A DNA stretch of 32,223 nucleotides from MWDV01 sp964634255 (GTDB lineage Bacteria; Verrucomicrobiota; Verrucomicrobiia; Limisphaerales; MWDV01). Made by a program: the position numbers and the translations under genes. Where the stretch lies: positions 1-32,223 of the forward strand of contig CAZWJC010000044.1 in assembly GCA_964634255.1 (NCBI GenBank), in the 5' to 3' direction. The notes under the pieces were generated by a model. The model saw nothing but the letters and a program-made list of their open reading frames with translations, was not told the DNA's origin and made no database searches. Shown piece by piece: positions 14,645 through 23,167 of the stretch. Position 1 is the first letter of the stretch. Each line of letters begins with the position of its first letter.

Positions 14645-15496
14645 TCAGTTGTTCCACGCTACTGGCAGCTCCGCGAATCGGGTGAACCGCCGGAACAGCG
14701 GCGTCACCCGCACCACGTCCGTCTCTTGCACGCCCCATTCGCTCTCGCGCTGCCGCTCAATCAAGCCGAAATCCCGCAGCGGCGAGAGCACGTAGGTGAT
14801 GGCAAAGAAATCGGGATTGTCGAACTCACTATGCTGTTGTCCGACGATATGCGCGGTCAGGCGCGGCGGGAAGATCTGCTGAGCAATACCCTTCACCGCG
14901 CGCCAGTGCTCAGCCACCTGCTCCAACCGCCAGAGCGTGATGGCGAGTGTGGCCTGGATTTCCGGCAACTCGCGTACGTGAACGAGATAGCACAAGTCCA
15001 TCGTGCGGAAATACGTCAGGAACAGTCTCCGGAACAGTTCGCCCGCGCGGGCATCCGCCAGCAACTCCCGACCCAGCTTGGTCACCGTCAGACGCTTGTT
15101 CCGCCGGGCGGTCAGTTTGGCGTATTCGGCGACCAGCCGAACTTTGTGTAGCGGCCAGAGGTCCATTTCATTCATCGTCTTGCAGTGGCGGCGGAGCATC
15201 TCACGGTAGTCGGTCACCGGGCGCAGCTCGTTGAACATGCGGCCCACGAACACGCGATTCAGGCATCCCGTCGCCGTGGCCGCCGTGCCGCCCTCCGCCA
15301 ACAGTGCGTTCAGATACGTCCGCGAGTTGCGAAAGAAAACCGCCTTGGCCAACTCCGCCAGCTCCACGTCGCCGCTGAATCGAATCGCCCCGTGCGGGTC
15401 GTCCCAATCCGCGTCGTAGAGCGACTGCAAATAGCCGTTCAAGACGTACAGCGGGACGCCGTAGGGGGTCAGTGGGGTGGGGATCACAGATGGCAA
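14645..15496 (-). CDS. Protein of unknown function with winged-helix-like C-terminal half
   Basis: About 280 residues, cytoplasmic, no membrane segment. The central part KLTARRNKRLTVTKLGRELL reads as a winged-helix wing and recognition region, followed by GELFRRLFLTYFRTMDLCYL and an alpha-helical stretch. This resembles, from memory, the C-terminal region of SEC-C / pRiA4b ORF-3-like proteins; function unknown. The 5' end is unclear: the frame opens with TTG at 15496, and GTG at 15487 is an alternative, without a good ribosome site. The start overlaps the end of a truncated RhuM gene, so the gene may itself have lost its original 5' part through the same event. Confidence 0.6.
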   Translation of the reverse strand: MPSVIPTPLTPYGVPLYVLNGYLQSLYDADWDDPHGAIRFSGDVELAELAKAVFFRNSRTYLNALLAEGGTAATATGCLNRVFVGRMFNELRPVTDYREMLRRHCKTMNEMDLWPLHKVRLVAEYAKLTARRNKRLTVTKLGRELLADARAGELFRRLFLTYFRTMDLCYLVHVRELPEIQATLAITLWRLEQVAEHWRAVKGIAQQIFPPRLTAHIVGQQHSEFDNPDFFAITYVLSPLRDFGLIERQRESEWGVQETDVVRVTPLFRRFTRFAELPVAWNN

Positions 15497-15633
15497 CTCA
15501 AATGATCGCGCGTGAGCCAGACCGTCTCATTCTCGAACCGGTACTGAACACGCGTCCGCCCGTCCTCGGTCTGGTAGAGGATCAACGAGGAGGTGTTGGT
15601 GGGCGTGTCAGGCATACGGGTCATCGTGTTCAT
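15484..15633 (-). pseudogene. Truncated RhuM-family gene (N-terminal remnant)
   Basis: A 49-codon ORF on the minus strand whose residues 15-43 read SSLILYQTEDGRTRVQYRF then ENETVWLTRDHLS. This is the opening of RhuM (virulence protein RhuM / DNA-binding) family proteins, normally above 300 aa. The frame ends right after the first helix. Its ATG overlaps the stop of the four-helix-bundle gene as ATGA, showing an original coupled pair. The rest is missing and replaced by an unrelated ORF, so the gene is broken. Confidence 0.65.
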
Positions 15634-16280
15634 TTGCCGTTTTGCGCCTTTGCCCCCACCTCCAGCCGGGCGCGGGTCATGCGTTCGCGGAGGCCGCCTA
15701 CCCGGAGGAATTCCTGTTCGAGCGTCCGGAGCTGCTGGTCGAGCAGGTAGTTGGCCTGGTAAATCAGGCAGATGAGGATGTTGGCCACGACTTCGGGCGG
15801 CCGCGTCTCAATATAAGACCGGTAGAACTCATAGGACTCGTTGTTGCAGGCGCCAAGCTTGCGGACAAAGAGAGCTTCGCGGCTGTTTTTGTCCCATTGG
15901 GGGAAGCCGTGTTGCCGGAGATAGTCGCGGTAGTCGCCGAGCAATTCCTCCAGGCTGGCGCGGGCGACGTTGGTGAGCTTGATCTCCGTCTCCTTGGAGG
16001 TGCCGGAAATCTGGCTGCCTTCGGCGATGTTTTTGTTGCCGCTGCGCGCGGCCTGCACCATCTGGTCGTGGGTGCGGGAGCGCTTGTCGATGAAACGGTC
16101 GCAGAAGCGGACCGTGGCGTCATAGACGATTTGCGATTTCCGGTAGGCAAGCAGCTTCTCGTAGCCGCCGTGCGGCGGGATGAAGCCGGGATAGGACTCA
16201 GAAGACGGAGATGACGGATGGCTCGCCCCGGCCTTCTTCGTCGGATTGGTCTTCTTTGTCCTATCCGCGGCCTTGCTCAC
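15630..16280 (-). CDS. Four-helix-bundle protein (S23/IVS-like, suffix-domain type)
   Basis: A 216-aa soluble protein. After a Lys/Ser/Pro-rich, probably disordered N-terminus (about 1-35), residues about 38-200 contain four long helices with the signature of the four-helix-bundle family related to proteins encoded in 23S rRNA intervening sequences: YDATVRFCDRFIDK, MVQAARSGNKNIAEGSQ, ETEIKLTNVARASLEELLGDY and a final helical stretch ending in LEQEFLRVGG. The GNKNIAEGS segment is the most diagnostic. The GTG start overlaps the purB stop as GTGA and the stop overlaps the RhuM remnant start, giving a purB-bundle-rhuM chain. Role unknown. Confidence 0.82.
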   Translation of the reverse strand: MSKAADRTKKTNPTKKAGASHPSSPSSESYPGFIPPHGGYEKLLAYRKSQIVYDATVRFCDRFIDKRSRTHDQMVQAARSGNKNIAEGSQISGTSKETEIKLTNVARASLEELLGDYRDYLRQHGFPQWDKNSREALFVRKLGACNNESYEFYRSYIETRPPEVVANILICLIYQANYLLDQQLRTLEQEFLRVGGLRERMTRARLEVGAKAQNGK

Positions 16281-17611
16281 AGCCCCAATTTCCTAAACCG
16301 GTTGTTCACTTCCTTGAAATGAAAATCGAGCGAGCAGAGGGCTTCGAGTTCGCCCTTCTTGAAATGCTTGGCGACTTCGGGCGTGGCTTTGAGCACTTCC
16401 ACAAAGTCCGCGTCGTCGCGGCCGGCGTGCTTGACTTCCCAGGTCTTCATGGCGGCGGCCTGACAAAGTTTGTAGGCGGCTTCGCGCGTGAGGCCTTTGC
16501 GGATGAGCGCGAGCAGGACGGTCTGGCTGTTCCACATGCCGAGCGAGAGACCGAGGTTGCGCTTCATGTTCTCCGGATAAACGGCTAGGCCGTCCATCAG
16601 GCGCGTGAGCAGGCCGAACATGTAATCGAGCAGCGTGCAACTGTCCGGGAAGATGATGCGCTCGACGCTGCTGTGGCTGATGTCGCGCTCGTGCCAGAGG
16701 GCGACGTTTTCCAGCGACGCCATGGCGTTGCCGCGCAACACGCGGGCGAGGCCGGTGAGGCGCTCCCAGGTGATGGGGTTGCGCTTGTGCGGCATGGCGC
16801 TGCTCCCCTTCTGGCCCTTGGTAAACGGCTCTTCGGCTTCGAGCACTTCGGTGCGCTGCAGGTGACGAAACTCGACGGCCCAACGTTCGATGCTCGCGCC
16901 GACAAGCGCCATCGCGAGTTGAAATTCGGCGTGGATGTCGCGCTGCACGACCTGCGTGGCGATGGGCGCGGGTTGAATGCCCAGCTTCTTGCAGACGTAA
17001 GCCTCCACGCGCGGCGACAGATGCGCGCTCGTGCCCACTGCGCCGGAGATTTTGCCGACGGCTACAACGTCGCGGACGGATTCGAGGCGGCGGAGGGCGC
17101 GGGTGAATTCATCGTGCATCAATGCGAGCTTGAGGCCGAAGGTGGTGGGTTCACCGTGGATGCCGTGGCTGCGGCCCATGCAGGGCGTGAACTTGTGTTC
17201 CTTCGCACGGCGGGCGATGACGGGCAGCACCGCTTTCACATCAGCGATGAGGATGTCCGCGCTTTGCATCATCTGCACGGCGTAACAGGTATCGCCCACG
17301 TCGCTGCTGGTCAGGCCGAAATGAAACCAGCGGCTGGCGTTGTCGTTGATGGCCTCAGCGACGGCCGTGGTGAAGGCGATGACGTCGTGGTTCAGCACCT
17401 TCTCCAATTCCTTCTGGCGCGCGACCAGACCGGGCAGGTCGGCGGACCATTTCTCGCAACCAGCCTTGATCTTCTTGAAATCCTTGGCGGGGACGACGCC
17501 TTCCTTCACCAGGGCTTCGCTGGCGAGGAGTTCGATTTGCAACCAGATCTTGAGTTTATTTTCGTCGGTCCAGATGGCCCGCATCTCCGGGCGGGAATAG
17601 CGCGTAATCAT
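16277..17611 (-). CDS. purB: Adenylosuccinate lyase
   Basis: Purine biosynthesis enzyme releasing fumarate from SAICAR and adenylosuccinate. 444 residues, usual length for the short bacterial form. The fumarase/aspartase superfamily signature GSSAMPHKRNP is at 269-279 (catalytic Ser in the GSS loop). TSSDVGDT (101-108) and the His-containing GRSHGIHGEP (146-155) are also visible, plus the N-terminal RYSRPEMRAIW typical of PurB. The start ATG 17611 fits the family. It is followed by the four-helix-bundle gene with a 4-nt overlap; no other purine genes are nearby. Confidence 0.96.
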   Translation of the reverse strand: MITRYSRPEMRAIWTDENKLKIWLQIELLASEALVKEGVVPAKDFKKIKAGCEKWSADLPGLVARQKELEKVLNHDVIAFTTAVAEAINDNASRWFHFGLTSSDVGDTCYAVQMMQSADILIADVKAVLPVIARRAKEHKFTPCMGRSHGIHGEPTTFGLKLALMHDEFTRALRRLESVRDVVAVGKISGAVGTSAHLSPRVEAYVCKKLGIQPAPIATQVVQRDIHAEFQLAMALVGASIERWAVEFRHLQRTEVLEAEEPFTKGQKGSSAMPHKRNPITWERLTGLARVLRGNAMASLENVALWHERDISHSSVERIIFPDSCTLLDYMFGLLTRLMDGLAVYPENMKRNLGLSLGMWNSQTVLLALIRKGLTREAAYKLCQAAAMKTWEVKHAGRDDADFVEVLKATPEVAKHFKKGELEALCSLDFHFKEVNNRFRKLGL

Positions 17612-17716
17612 GGCTTCAGCCTAGGTGATTCGCAGAATCGTGGAAATGCTAAATCGTCCTGCGACGGCTTTGGTCGTGGGTGGAGCAACGGCGCCGGCGC
17701 GCTCCGCGGCCAGACC

Positions 17717-17938
17717 CTATTCAGCCGGCTTCAGCAGGAGGTACCAAGCGAATACCGCCAGCACAACAACCTGCAAACTCACGTCCAGCCAGTATTCCCC
17801 CGGAGAATCCTGTCTTCGGACGGCATGGCCCCAGTGCCACCACACGCGACCGGCGAGCAACTCGACGAGGATTAGCAGCGTGAGGGGACCGCCCACCAAT
17901 CCAAAAACCACCCAGCCAACGTTATCTGGTGTGATCAT
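17717..17938 (-). CDS. Small two-TM membrane protein
   Basis: A 73-aa ORF with two hydrophobic segments (about 8-28 and 50-69) separated by a charged loop RVWWHWGHAVRRQDSPGEYW. No family recognised. The hydrophobic pattern and a start that avoids neighbours support a real gene. It lies between pilT and purB on the same strand, 58 bases after the pilT stop. Confidence 0.55.
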   Translation of the reverse strand: MITPDNVGWVVFGLVGGPLTLLILVELLAGRVWWHWGHAVRRQDSPGEYWLDVSLQVVVLAVFAWYLLLKPAE

Positions 17939-17996
17939 GGCGCGAGGTTAAGAAACCCTGTGTTACCCTGTCGAGTGTGCGGTTCAATCAGTCTGA

Positions 17997-19199
17997 TTAC
18001 GTGAGCCGTTTGATCAACCCCTCCAGTCCGCCTTCCACCGGCTCGATCTCGATGGGCGCGACGGGGCTCGCGGGATTTGCCGAAGGAACGGCCGTCGGGG
18101 TTTCCGGCGAACAGGCGCGGGGGACTGGTTTGTCTGAAGGTGCAAGCCGGAGCGGCTCGTTTGCGGCAGTGACTTCCTCCTGGTCAGGCGTTTCGTCCTC
18201 CGCACCGGGGACATGCCATTGCGTGCGTTTCGCCATCCACGCCTGGTAGCGCTCGAAACTCCACATGCCAGCGTCCGCCCCCGTTTCCAGCGCCTGGGGG
18301 ATTTTAAAAAAGTCCCGGTTGCGGATGAACGCCCGCACGGAATTCGTCGAGCGCAGGATTTCGCATTCGGGCACGCGCAACTCCAAGTCGGGCCGGAATC
18401 GCAATCGCTGGCAAACCACGGCCAGGAGCGAGTCGGCCAACTGCGCGGCGACGTTGGCTTGGATTTCCGAGGGGAAGGCGAGGACCACGCGCTGCAGCGC
18501 CTCGGCGCATGAGCCGGAGTGGACCGTGGCCAAAACGAGATGCCCAGTCTCAGCGGCGTTGAGCGTGAGGCGCATCGTCTCCGGCTCGCGCATCTCGCCG
18601 ACCATGAGCACGTCCGGATCCTCGCGCAACGCGTCGAGCAATCCCTGCTCGAACGACGGCGTATCGCGACCCACCTCGCGCTGGCGAATGAAGGCCCGAC
18701 GCGGGCGGAGCAGATATTCGATCGGGCTTTCGATGGTGAGAATGTGACGCGGTTCGGTGAGGTTGATCTCCTGAATCAGCGCCGCCAGCGTGGAAGACTT
18801 GCCGCAGCCCGTCGCCCCGCTGACCAGCACCAGGCCATTGGTGGGAACGACGAGCTTCTTGAGATCGGGATGCAGGTTCAGCCGCTCGATCGTGGCCTGG
18901 AAACCGGCGAGGAGGCGGATGGCGAAGCCGACGCCCCGGGCCGTGTGCAGCACGTTGATCCGGCAGCGCACGCCGGCGATGGTTCGCGAGAAATCCGCCG
19001 AGCGGCGGGCCAGAAAGTGCGGCCACAGTTCCGCGCCGATGGCTTCGCGCGCCATCTCGATCAGGCTCTGGCCGGGCAGCGGTTCCCCGGCCGTCCGCAA
19101 GGTGCCGCGCACGCGCACGGCGGCGGGCAGTCCCGGTTCCAAATGCAGATCACTTGCGCCCTGCCGATTGGCGGCGGCGATCAATGTGCTGAGTGTCAT
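17997..19199 (-). CDS. pilT: Type IV pilus retraction ATPase PilT
   Basis: Cytoplasmic hexameric ATPase driving pilus retraction. 400 residues. ASDLHLEPG (15-23) opens the N-terminal domain. Walker A GATGCGKSS is at 128-136, the Asp box near 153-165 (ILTIESPIEYLL), Walker B with DPDVLMVGEMREPET at 194-208, and the His box TGHLVLATVH at 218-227. FIRNRDFFKIPQALETG near residue 315 corresponds to the PilT-type AIRNLIRE region, which separates PilT from the extension ATPase PilB. A Pro/Glu/Ala-rich tail of about 60 residues at the C-terminus is longer than usual and probably disordered. The ATG at 19199 matches the family start. It lies after pilC on the same strand; no PilB or pilin gene is in the window. 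Confidence 0.9.
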   Translation of the reverse strand: MTLSTLIAAANRQGASDLHLEPGLPAAVRVRGTLRTAGEPLPGQSLIEMAREAIGAELWPHFLARRSADFSRTIAGVRCRINVLHTARGVGFAIRLLAGFQATIERLNLHPDLKKLVVPTNGLVLVSGATGCGKSSTLAALIQEINLTEPRHILTIESPIEYLLRPRRAFIRQREVGRDTPSFEQGLLDALREDPDVLMVGEMREPETMRLTLNAAETGHLVLATVHSGSCAEALQRVVLAFPSEIQANVAAQLADSLLAVVCQRLRFRPDLELRVPECEILRSTNSVRAFIRNRDFFKIPQALETGADAGMWSFERYQAWMAKRTQWHVPGAEDETPDQEEVTAANEPLRLAPSDKPVPRACSPETPTAVPSANPASPVAPIEIEPVEGGLEGLIKRLT

Positions 19200-19322
19200 G
19201 GTTCGTGCGTCGCGATGCCAGGACGACAAACACCAGCCAGGGTCAGAAGTTGCACCCCGCCCCACCCGACAAGCTCGCCGGATTGCCCACCAGGCAGTTC
19301 CACGTCGCCACGCCGATGGGAC

Positions 19323-20609
19323 TCAGTTCTCCACGTTGCCGCCACCCTGGCCGGGTGGGTCGTTCATGATGACAACGATGGGCCAGAAGAGGGCGATGAC
19401 GATGCTCCCGACAATGATCGCCAAGAACACGATCAGCACCGGTTCGAGCAGCGAGGTCATCGCATTGACGGCGTTGTCCACCTCGTCGTCGCAGCCGTCG
19501 GCCACCTTCAACAGCATGTCGGGCAGCGCGCCGGTTTGTTCGCCCACGTCCACCATGCCACAGATCACCGGCGGGAAAACACCCGACGCCTTCAGCGGCG
19601 CCGCCACGGTTTCGCCTTCCTTTACATTAGCATGCACCGTGGCGACGACGCGTCCGATGACGACGTTCCCAGCGGTCTCCTTCACGATGGTGAGGGCTTG
19701 CAGGATGGGCACGCCATTGCTGAGCAACGTGCCGAGCGTGCGCGCGAAGCGCGAGATGGCCAGTTTACGGAAGACCGGCCCGACACCGGGGAGGCACAGC
19801 TTGAGGCGATCCACCGTCCAGCGCCCCCAGGTCGTCCGCGGCAGCGCACCAAGCGCGAGGATCGCGACAACCAGCGTGATGCCCGCCGCCAGCAAGTGGT
19901 GGCGCACGGCCTGACTGACGCCCAGCACGAAGAGGGTGAAGCTGGGCATCTTCGCGCCGGGCACAAGCCCATCGAAGACTTGCTGGAATCGCGGGATGAC
20001 GAAGATCGTCAACAGCGTCAGGATCGAGAAGGCGACGAAGAGCACCGCCACCGGGTAGAACATGGCGGACTTCACCTTGCCCTTGATCTTCTGCGCCTTC
20101 TCCTGGAACTCAGCGAGCCGCCGCAAGGTGACATCCAGCGCGCCACCCATTTCGCCGGCCTTGACCATGTTGAGGTAGAGCGAATTGAAAACCTTCGGGC
20201 GCGCGGCCAACGCTTCGGAAAGAGTGTTGCCGTTTTCGATGCTCGCGGCCAGATCGCCGAGGATGCGCTTGAACGTCCGATGCGTTTCCTGCTGATGGAG
20301 GATGCGCAAGCCGCGCAACAGCGGCATGCCGGCTTCAACGAGCGTGGCGAGCTGCCGCGTGAAGGCGGTCAGCATGGCCGGTTTCACCCGGCCACCGAAC
20401 ATCAGCGTGGAAGAAGCCGCCAATGGCGGGCGCGGTTTGGAGCCAGCGCGCGACAGCAGGCGCGGCTTGGGCCGGCGTTCCGCAACGCGTGTCGGGAAAA
20501 GGCCCATCTGCCGGATGCGGCGCAGGGCTTCGCTTTGATCCGCCACCTCCAGCGCCCCGGATACGCTGGCGCCCGTCGGATCCACGGCCTCGTACGCGTA
20601 ACTGCTCAT
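19323..20609 (-). CDS. pilC: Type IV pilus / type II secretion inner-membrane protein PilC (GspF)
   Basis: 428-aa inner-membrane platform protein that couples the ATPases to the pilus. It starts MSSYAYEAVDPTGASVSG, the usual PilC opening (F-type N-terminal domain). Two T2SSF repeats follow: one at about 75-195 with FTRQLATLVEAGMPLLRGL and one at about 270-400 with FARTLGTLLSNGVPILQAL. Hydrophobic helices occur at about 175-200 (FYPVAVLFVAFSILTLL) and near the C-terminus (LIVFLAIIVGSIVIALFWPI), with a third in the middle. A basic linker of about 40 residues precedes repeat one. It lies upstream of pilT with a 123-bp gap. Confidence 0.92.
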   Translation of the reverse strand: MSSYAYEAVDPTGASVSGALEVADQSEALRRIRQMGLFPTRVAERRPKPRLLSRAGSKPRPPLAASSTLMFGGRVKPAMLTAFTRQLATLVEAGMPLLRGLRILHQQETHRTFKRILGDLAASIENGNTLSEALAARPKVFNSLYLNMVKAGEMGGALDVTLRRLAEFQEKAQKIKGKVKSAMFYPVAVLFVAFSILTLLTIFVIPRFQQVFDGLVPGAKMPSFTLFVLGVSQAVRHHLLAAGITLVVAILALGALPRTTWGRWTVDRLKLCLPGVGPVFRKLAISRFARTLGTLLSNGVPILQALTIVKETAGNVVIGRVVATVHANVKEGETVAAPLKASGVFPPVICGMVDVGEQTGALPDMLLKVADGCDDEVDNAVNAMTSLLEPVLIVFLAIIVGSIVIALFWPIVVIMNDPPGQGGGNVEN

Positions 20610-20763
20610 CGTCAACCTCGCTTTCCATTGCGGCGCGCCGCCAATTCGGACACAACCGCACCTTCACCCGGTTCGACAGGGCGGGCGTGAAAAGCTCACG
20701 CGCGGTTGAGGACCGAAAGACTGACCGCCACGACGACCGATCTCACAGATGCAACGGTCAGCG

Positions 20764-21822
20764 CTACACCTTCAGGAGTTCACGCTGCCACTTCATCAAC
20801 TCCACAGCATGCTTGTCCCCATGGCGGGCGAGTTCGAGCAACGTGGCCCGTGGGGCGATGAGCGAAGGGTCGAGGTCGAGCTTGGCCGCCTGCGCATCGC
20901 GCCGGCGTTCCAAGTCAGCGAGGCGGCGACGCTCCGATTCAGTAAGCCGGCGGGAATTGAAGCGCAGGAGTTCCGGATGCTGGTGGTCGGGCGTTTCGAG
21001 GCCGCGCTTGATGGCTTGCTGGAGCCCTTCGCGGCGCCGGTCCGAAAACCGCCGGGGCAACATCGCGTCGATCGGCCTTGAATCCAGCGTGGCGATGGCG
21101 AGGTTGGTCAGCATCTCATGCGGGAGCACGAAGAACGGCGGGCGGCTGCACGCGAGCGCTTCCTGCTCACGCCAACGCCAGAGTTCGCGGAGCACCGCCA
21201 GCGCGGGTCGGCTGAGGAGATGGCTACCCTTGGTACGCCACACGGTATTCCCGTCGGGTTCGTTGTCGCGGGCGCAATCCTGCACCTGCCGGGCACAGGT
21301 TTCCTCGTGCCACGCGAGCCGCCCTTTCTCATGCAATTCCAGCCGGAGCTTATCGGAAAGCGGTTTGAGATGACGGGTATCATTACGGGCGTAGGCCTCC
21401 ATGCGCTCGGTCAGCGGACGGCGCGCCCAATCGGCTTTCTGCATGCCCTTGTCGAGCGTGAGGCCGAGGTAGTGGCTCACGAGCGAGCTCAGGCTGAACT
21501 GACGTTGGCCCAGCAGCCGCGCCGCCAGCATGGTGTCGAACACCGACCGCGGTGTGAACCGATGGTGCTTCCAGAGCAGCCGGATATCGTAATCCGCCCC
21601 ATGCATCAGCAGATCATGCGACTTCAGCACCTGGAGGAAGCGCGGGACGTCAATGCCCGCCAACGGATCCACGAGGCGATCACCTGCGGCGGTGCTGATC
21701 TGGATGAGGCAGACCTTTTCCGGATAGGCGTGCAGGCTGTCGGCTTCCGTGTCCACCGCAACCCACGTGGCCGCTCGCAGCACCGGAAGGAACGCATCCA
21801 GCTTCTCGTTCGTATCAATCAC
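20764..21822 (-). CDS. rnd: Ribonuclease D (DEDDy exonuclease with HRDC)
   Basis: 3'-5' exoribonuclease involved in tRNA 3' maturation. 352 residues. The DEDD catalytic set is visible: D24 and E26 in VDTEAD, D77 in HGADYDIRL, and Y144 with D148 in YARNDTRHL (the DEDDy type). An HRDC-like helical domain follows at about 205-290 (LSRPALAVLRELWRWREQEA). The C-terminal quarter is helical and basic, without recognised motif. The start is GTG at 21822; ATG alternatives lie too far inside. It is alone on its strand, divergent from the downstream plus-strand genes. Exact substrates cannot be told from sequence. Confidence 0.9.
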   Translation of the reverse strand: MIDTNEKLDAFLPVLRAATWVAVDTEADSLHAYPEKVCLIQISTAAGDRLVDPLAGIDVPRFLQVLKSHDLLMHGADYDIRLLWKHHRFTPRSVFDTMLAARLLGQRQFSLSSLVSHYLGLTLDKGMQKADWARRPLTERMEAYARNDTRHLKPLSDKLRLELHEKGRLAWHEETCARQVQDCARDNEPDGNTVWRTKGSHLLSRPALAVLRELWRWREQEALACSRPPFFVLPHEMLTNLAIATLDSRPIDAMLPRRFSDRRREGLQQAIKRGLETPDHQHPELLRFNSRRLTESERRRLADLERRRDAQAAKLDLDPSLIAPRATLLELARHGDKHAVELMKWQRELLKV

Positions 21823-22145
21823 TCCGGAGGATTATGCGGTGAACCCCCGAACGTGCCAAGCGCTGGGTTAAGGACACGGTGTGAAAGGAAGTGGCGGTCA
21901 CCCTGAACGGGATTCCCTCACAAACCGGGGGCATCGGACCGCGGACATTCCCCTGTCCGCAGCGCGGGGAAGGCATCGGCCGGGTCGTGGTACCCGTTGT
22001 GATTGGCAGGTTGTGCCGCTGCGCCCGGGGACCGGACGCGCTCCTCCTGACCGCCACTTGCAGTTGCGCCGGTTAAGGAAGCATGCCGGGCAAGTTTCGC
22101 GATGCGCCGGAACGACGCAACGGTTACGCTTCAGGGAATCGCTGG
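21823..22145. other. Intergenic region between divergent rnd and membrane-protein genes
   Basis: About 320 bp with no supportable gene. It must carry the rnd promoter (minus) and perhaps that of the membrane-protein gene (plus), but no convincing -35/-10 pair is seen. It contains a perfect inverted repeat at 21941-21960. Confidence 0.5.
21941..21960. repeat. Inverted repeat in divergent intergenic region
   Basis: GCGGACA / TGTCCGC, 7-bp perfect stem with a 6-nt loop, in the gap between rnd and the membrane-protein gene. A nearby stretch (21889-21899, ggaagtggcggtc) resembles one at 22936-22948, hinting at a degenerate dispersed element. Confidence 0.45.
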
Positions 22146-22841
22146 ATGAATGATGTGAGTGATGTGAGTACAGGCAGCCACCCAGTCCGCAGCCGCGCGA
22201 GGGCTACACGCCTACCCGTGCAGAATCTGCTGCTGGCGACTGCCGTGCTCGGCGGCGTGAGCGGCGTGGCGTTGTTCCTCAACGCCCATACAGGCTTCCC
22301 CTTTGGACGCGGACACTTGGCCGGGGAAGTTCCGGCCCACTGGATCATCGGCTGCCAAGCAGGTTTGGTATTAGCCGCAACTCTCTCCCTGCTCACCGCG
22401 CGGGGCGTCGCGAAGCTGTTGCTGCTCCCCCTGCGCGGCCGCCAGGATTACGGCTACTGGCTGCTGGGCTCGAGTGCGCTGCTCGGGACCTTGCCGCTCA
22501 CCGGGCTGGACTTACTGGCCACACAGGTTGGGCATTGGTGGCGCTGGGAAAGCAGCGCCTGGCAGTGGCAAGGCATCGCGCTTCCGACCATTGCCGGCTG
22601 GTTGCTGGTCCACTCCATTGCCCTGTTGTTCGCCACGCCAGCGCTGATTGACAAGCGGCCCGTAGCATCGGCGCCCGGTGTGCTGCCGCTGGTGGGGTGG
22701 TTCGCATTGAATGCCGTTTGCATCGCGAGTTGCCTTTCACACACCCGTGATGCTGCGGTAGCGGTGCTCGCTGCGCCGGTGTTGCTCGTCACGACGCTTG
22801 CCTTTCGTCGTTCGTGCCGAGTGTCTGATCGCTCCCCGTGA
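22146..22841 (+). CDS. Polytopic membrane protein, faintly CruF/DUF422-like
   Basis: About 231 residues with six or so hydrophobic segments. The start ATG 22146 is supported by AGGGA about eight bases upstream. The stretch LDLLATQVGHWWRWES followed by WQGIALPTIAGWLL resembles the pattern of the carotenoid biosynthesis / bisanhydrobacterioruberin hydratase family (DUF422), in which a W-x-WE is followed by a Gly-x-Pro-x-x-Asn-x-x-GW. The match is partial: the Asn is Thr here and other family marks are not visible. No carotenoid genes are nearby. The function therefore stays open; a membrane location is well supported. Confidence 0.6.
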   Translation: MNDVSDVSTGSHPVRSRARATRLPVQNLLLATAVLGGVSGVALFLNAHTGFPFGRGHLAGEVPAHWIIGCQAGLVLAATLSLLTARGVAKLLLLPLRGRQDYGYWLLGSSALLGTLPLTGLDLLATQVGHWWRWESSAWQWQGIALPTIAGWLLVHSIALLFATPALIDKRPVASAPGVLPLVGWFALNAVCIASCLSHTRDAAVAVLAAPVLLVTTLAFRRSCRVSDRSP

Positions 22842-23167
22842 TTGATCGGGCCGGGGATAAGCCAGCCGGTCGGTGTGTCCCCGCCCACCGGCCGCGAATC
22901 GCAACCATGACGGTGAGGAGGCACGGGGTGCGAAATGAAATGGCGGTCATCGGGGTTTGGGAGCGCGGCTGTGTGCGTCAGCACCAGCCGCAGAAACACC
23001 TCTGCGGACCAGGTGATGGCATCGCCCCCCCCTCTCGCTGGCCACACGGCTGCGGGTAAGACACCCGCGCGCCACCCCCAACCTGGCCGCAACTTCCTTC
23101 ATACCCTTGAGCATGTCCGCGGTTGCATCCGCCGCGGGAATTTCCCAGGCTGAATGTGCGTTTCGCC
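22842..23167. other. Intergenic region before the Sua5 gene
   Basis: About 325 bp without a supportable gene. It carries a long imperfect hairpin at 22965-22991 and a C-run near 23030. Small open frames on both strands have no family resemblance or ribosome sites. Confidence 0.5.
22965..22991. repeat. Imperfect hairpin, 11-bp stem
   Basis: GCGGCTG then T-bulge and GTGC pair with GCAC and CAGCCGC around the loop GTCA. The symmetry is nearly complete over 27 bases. No T-run follows in either direction, so a terminator is possible only if Rho-dependent; a mobile palindromic element is an alternative. Confidence 0.5.

Noticed and set aside
15231..15500. Continuation of RhuM by a simple frameshift into the downstream ORF
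   Set aside because: The downstream ORF shows no RhuM-like sequence; it resembles a different wHTH-type family.
18519..20690. Plus-strand open frame of 723 codons
   Set aside because: Spans the antisense of both pilT and pilC plus the gap; Arg/His/Gln-rich with no domain.
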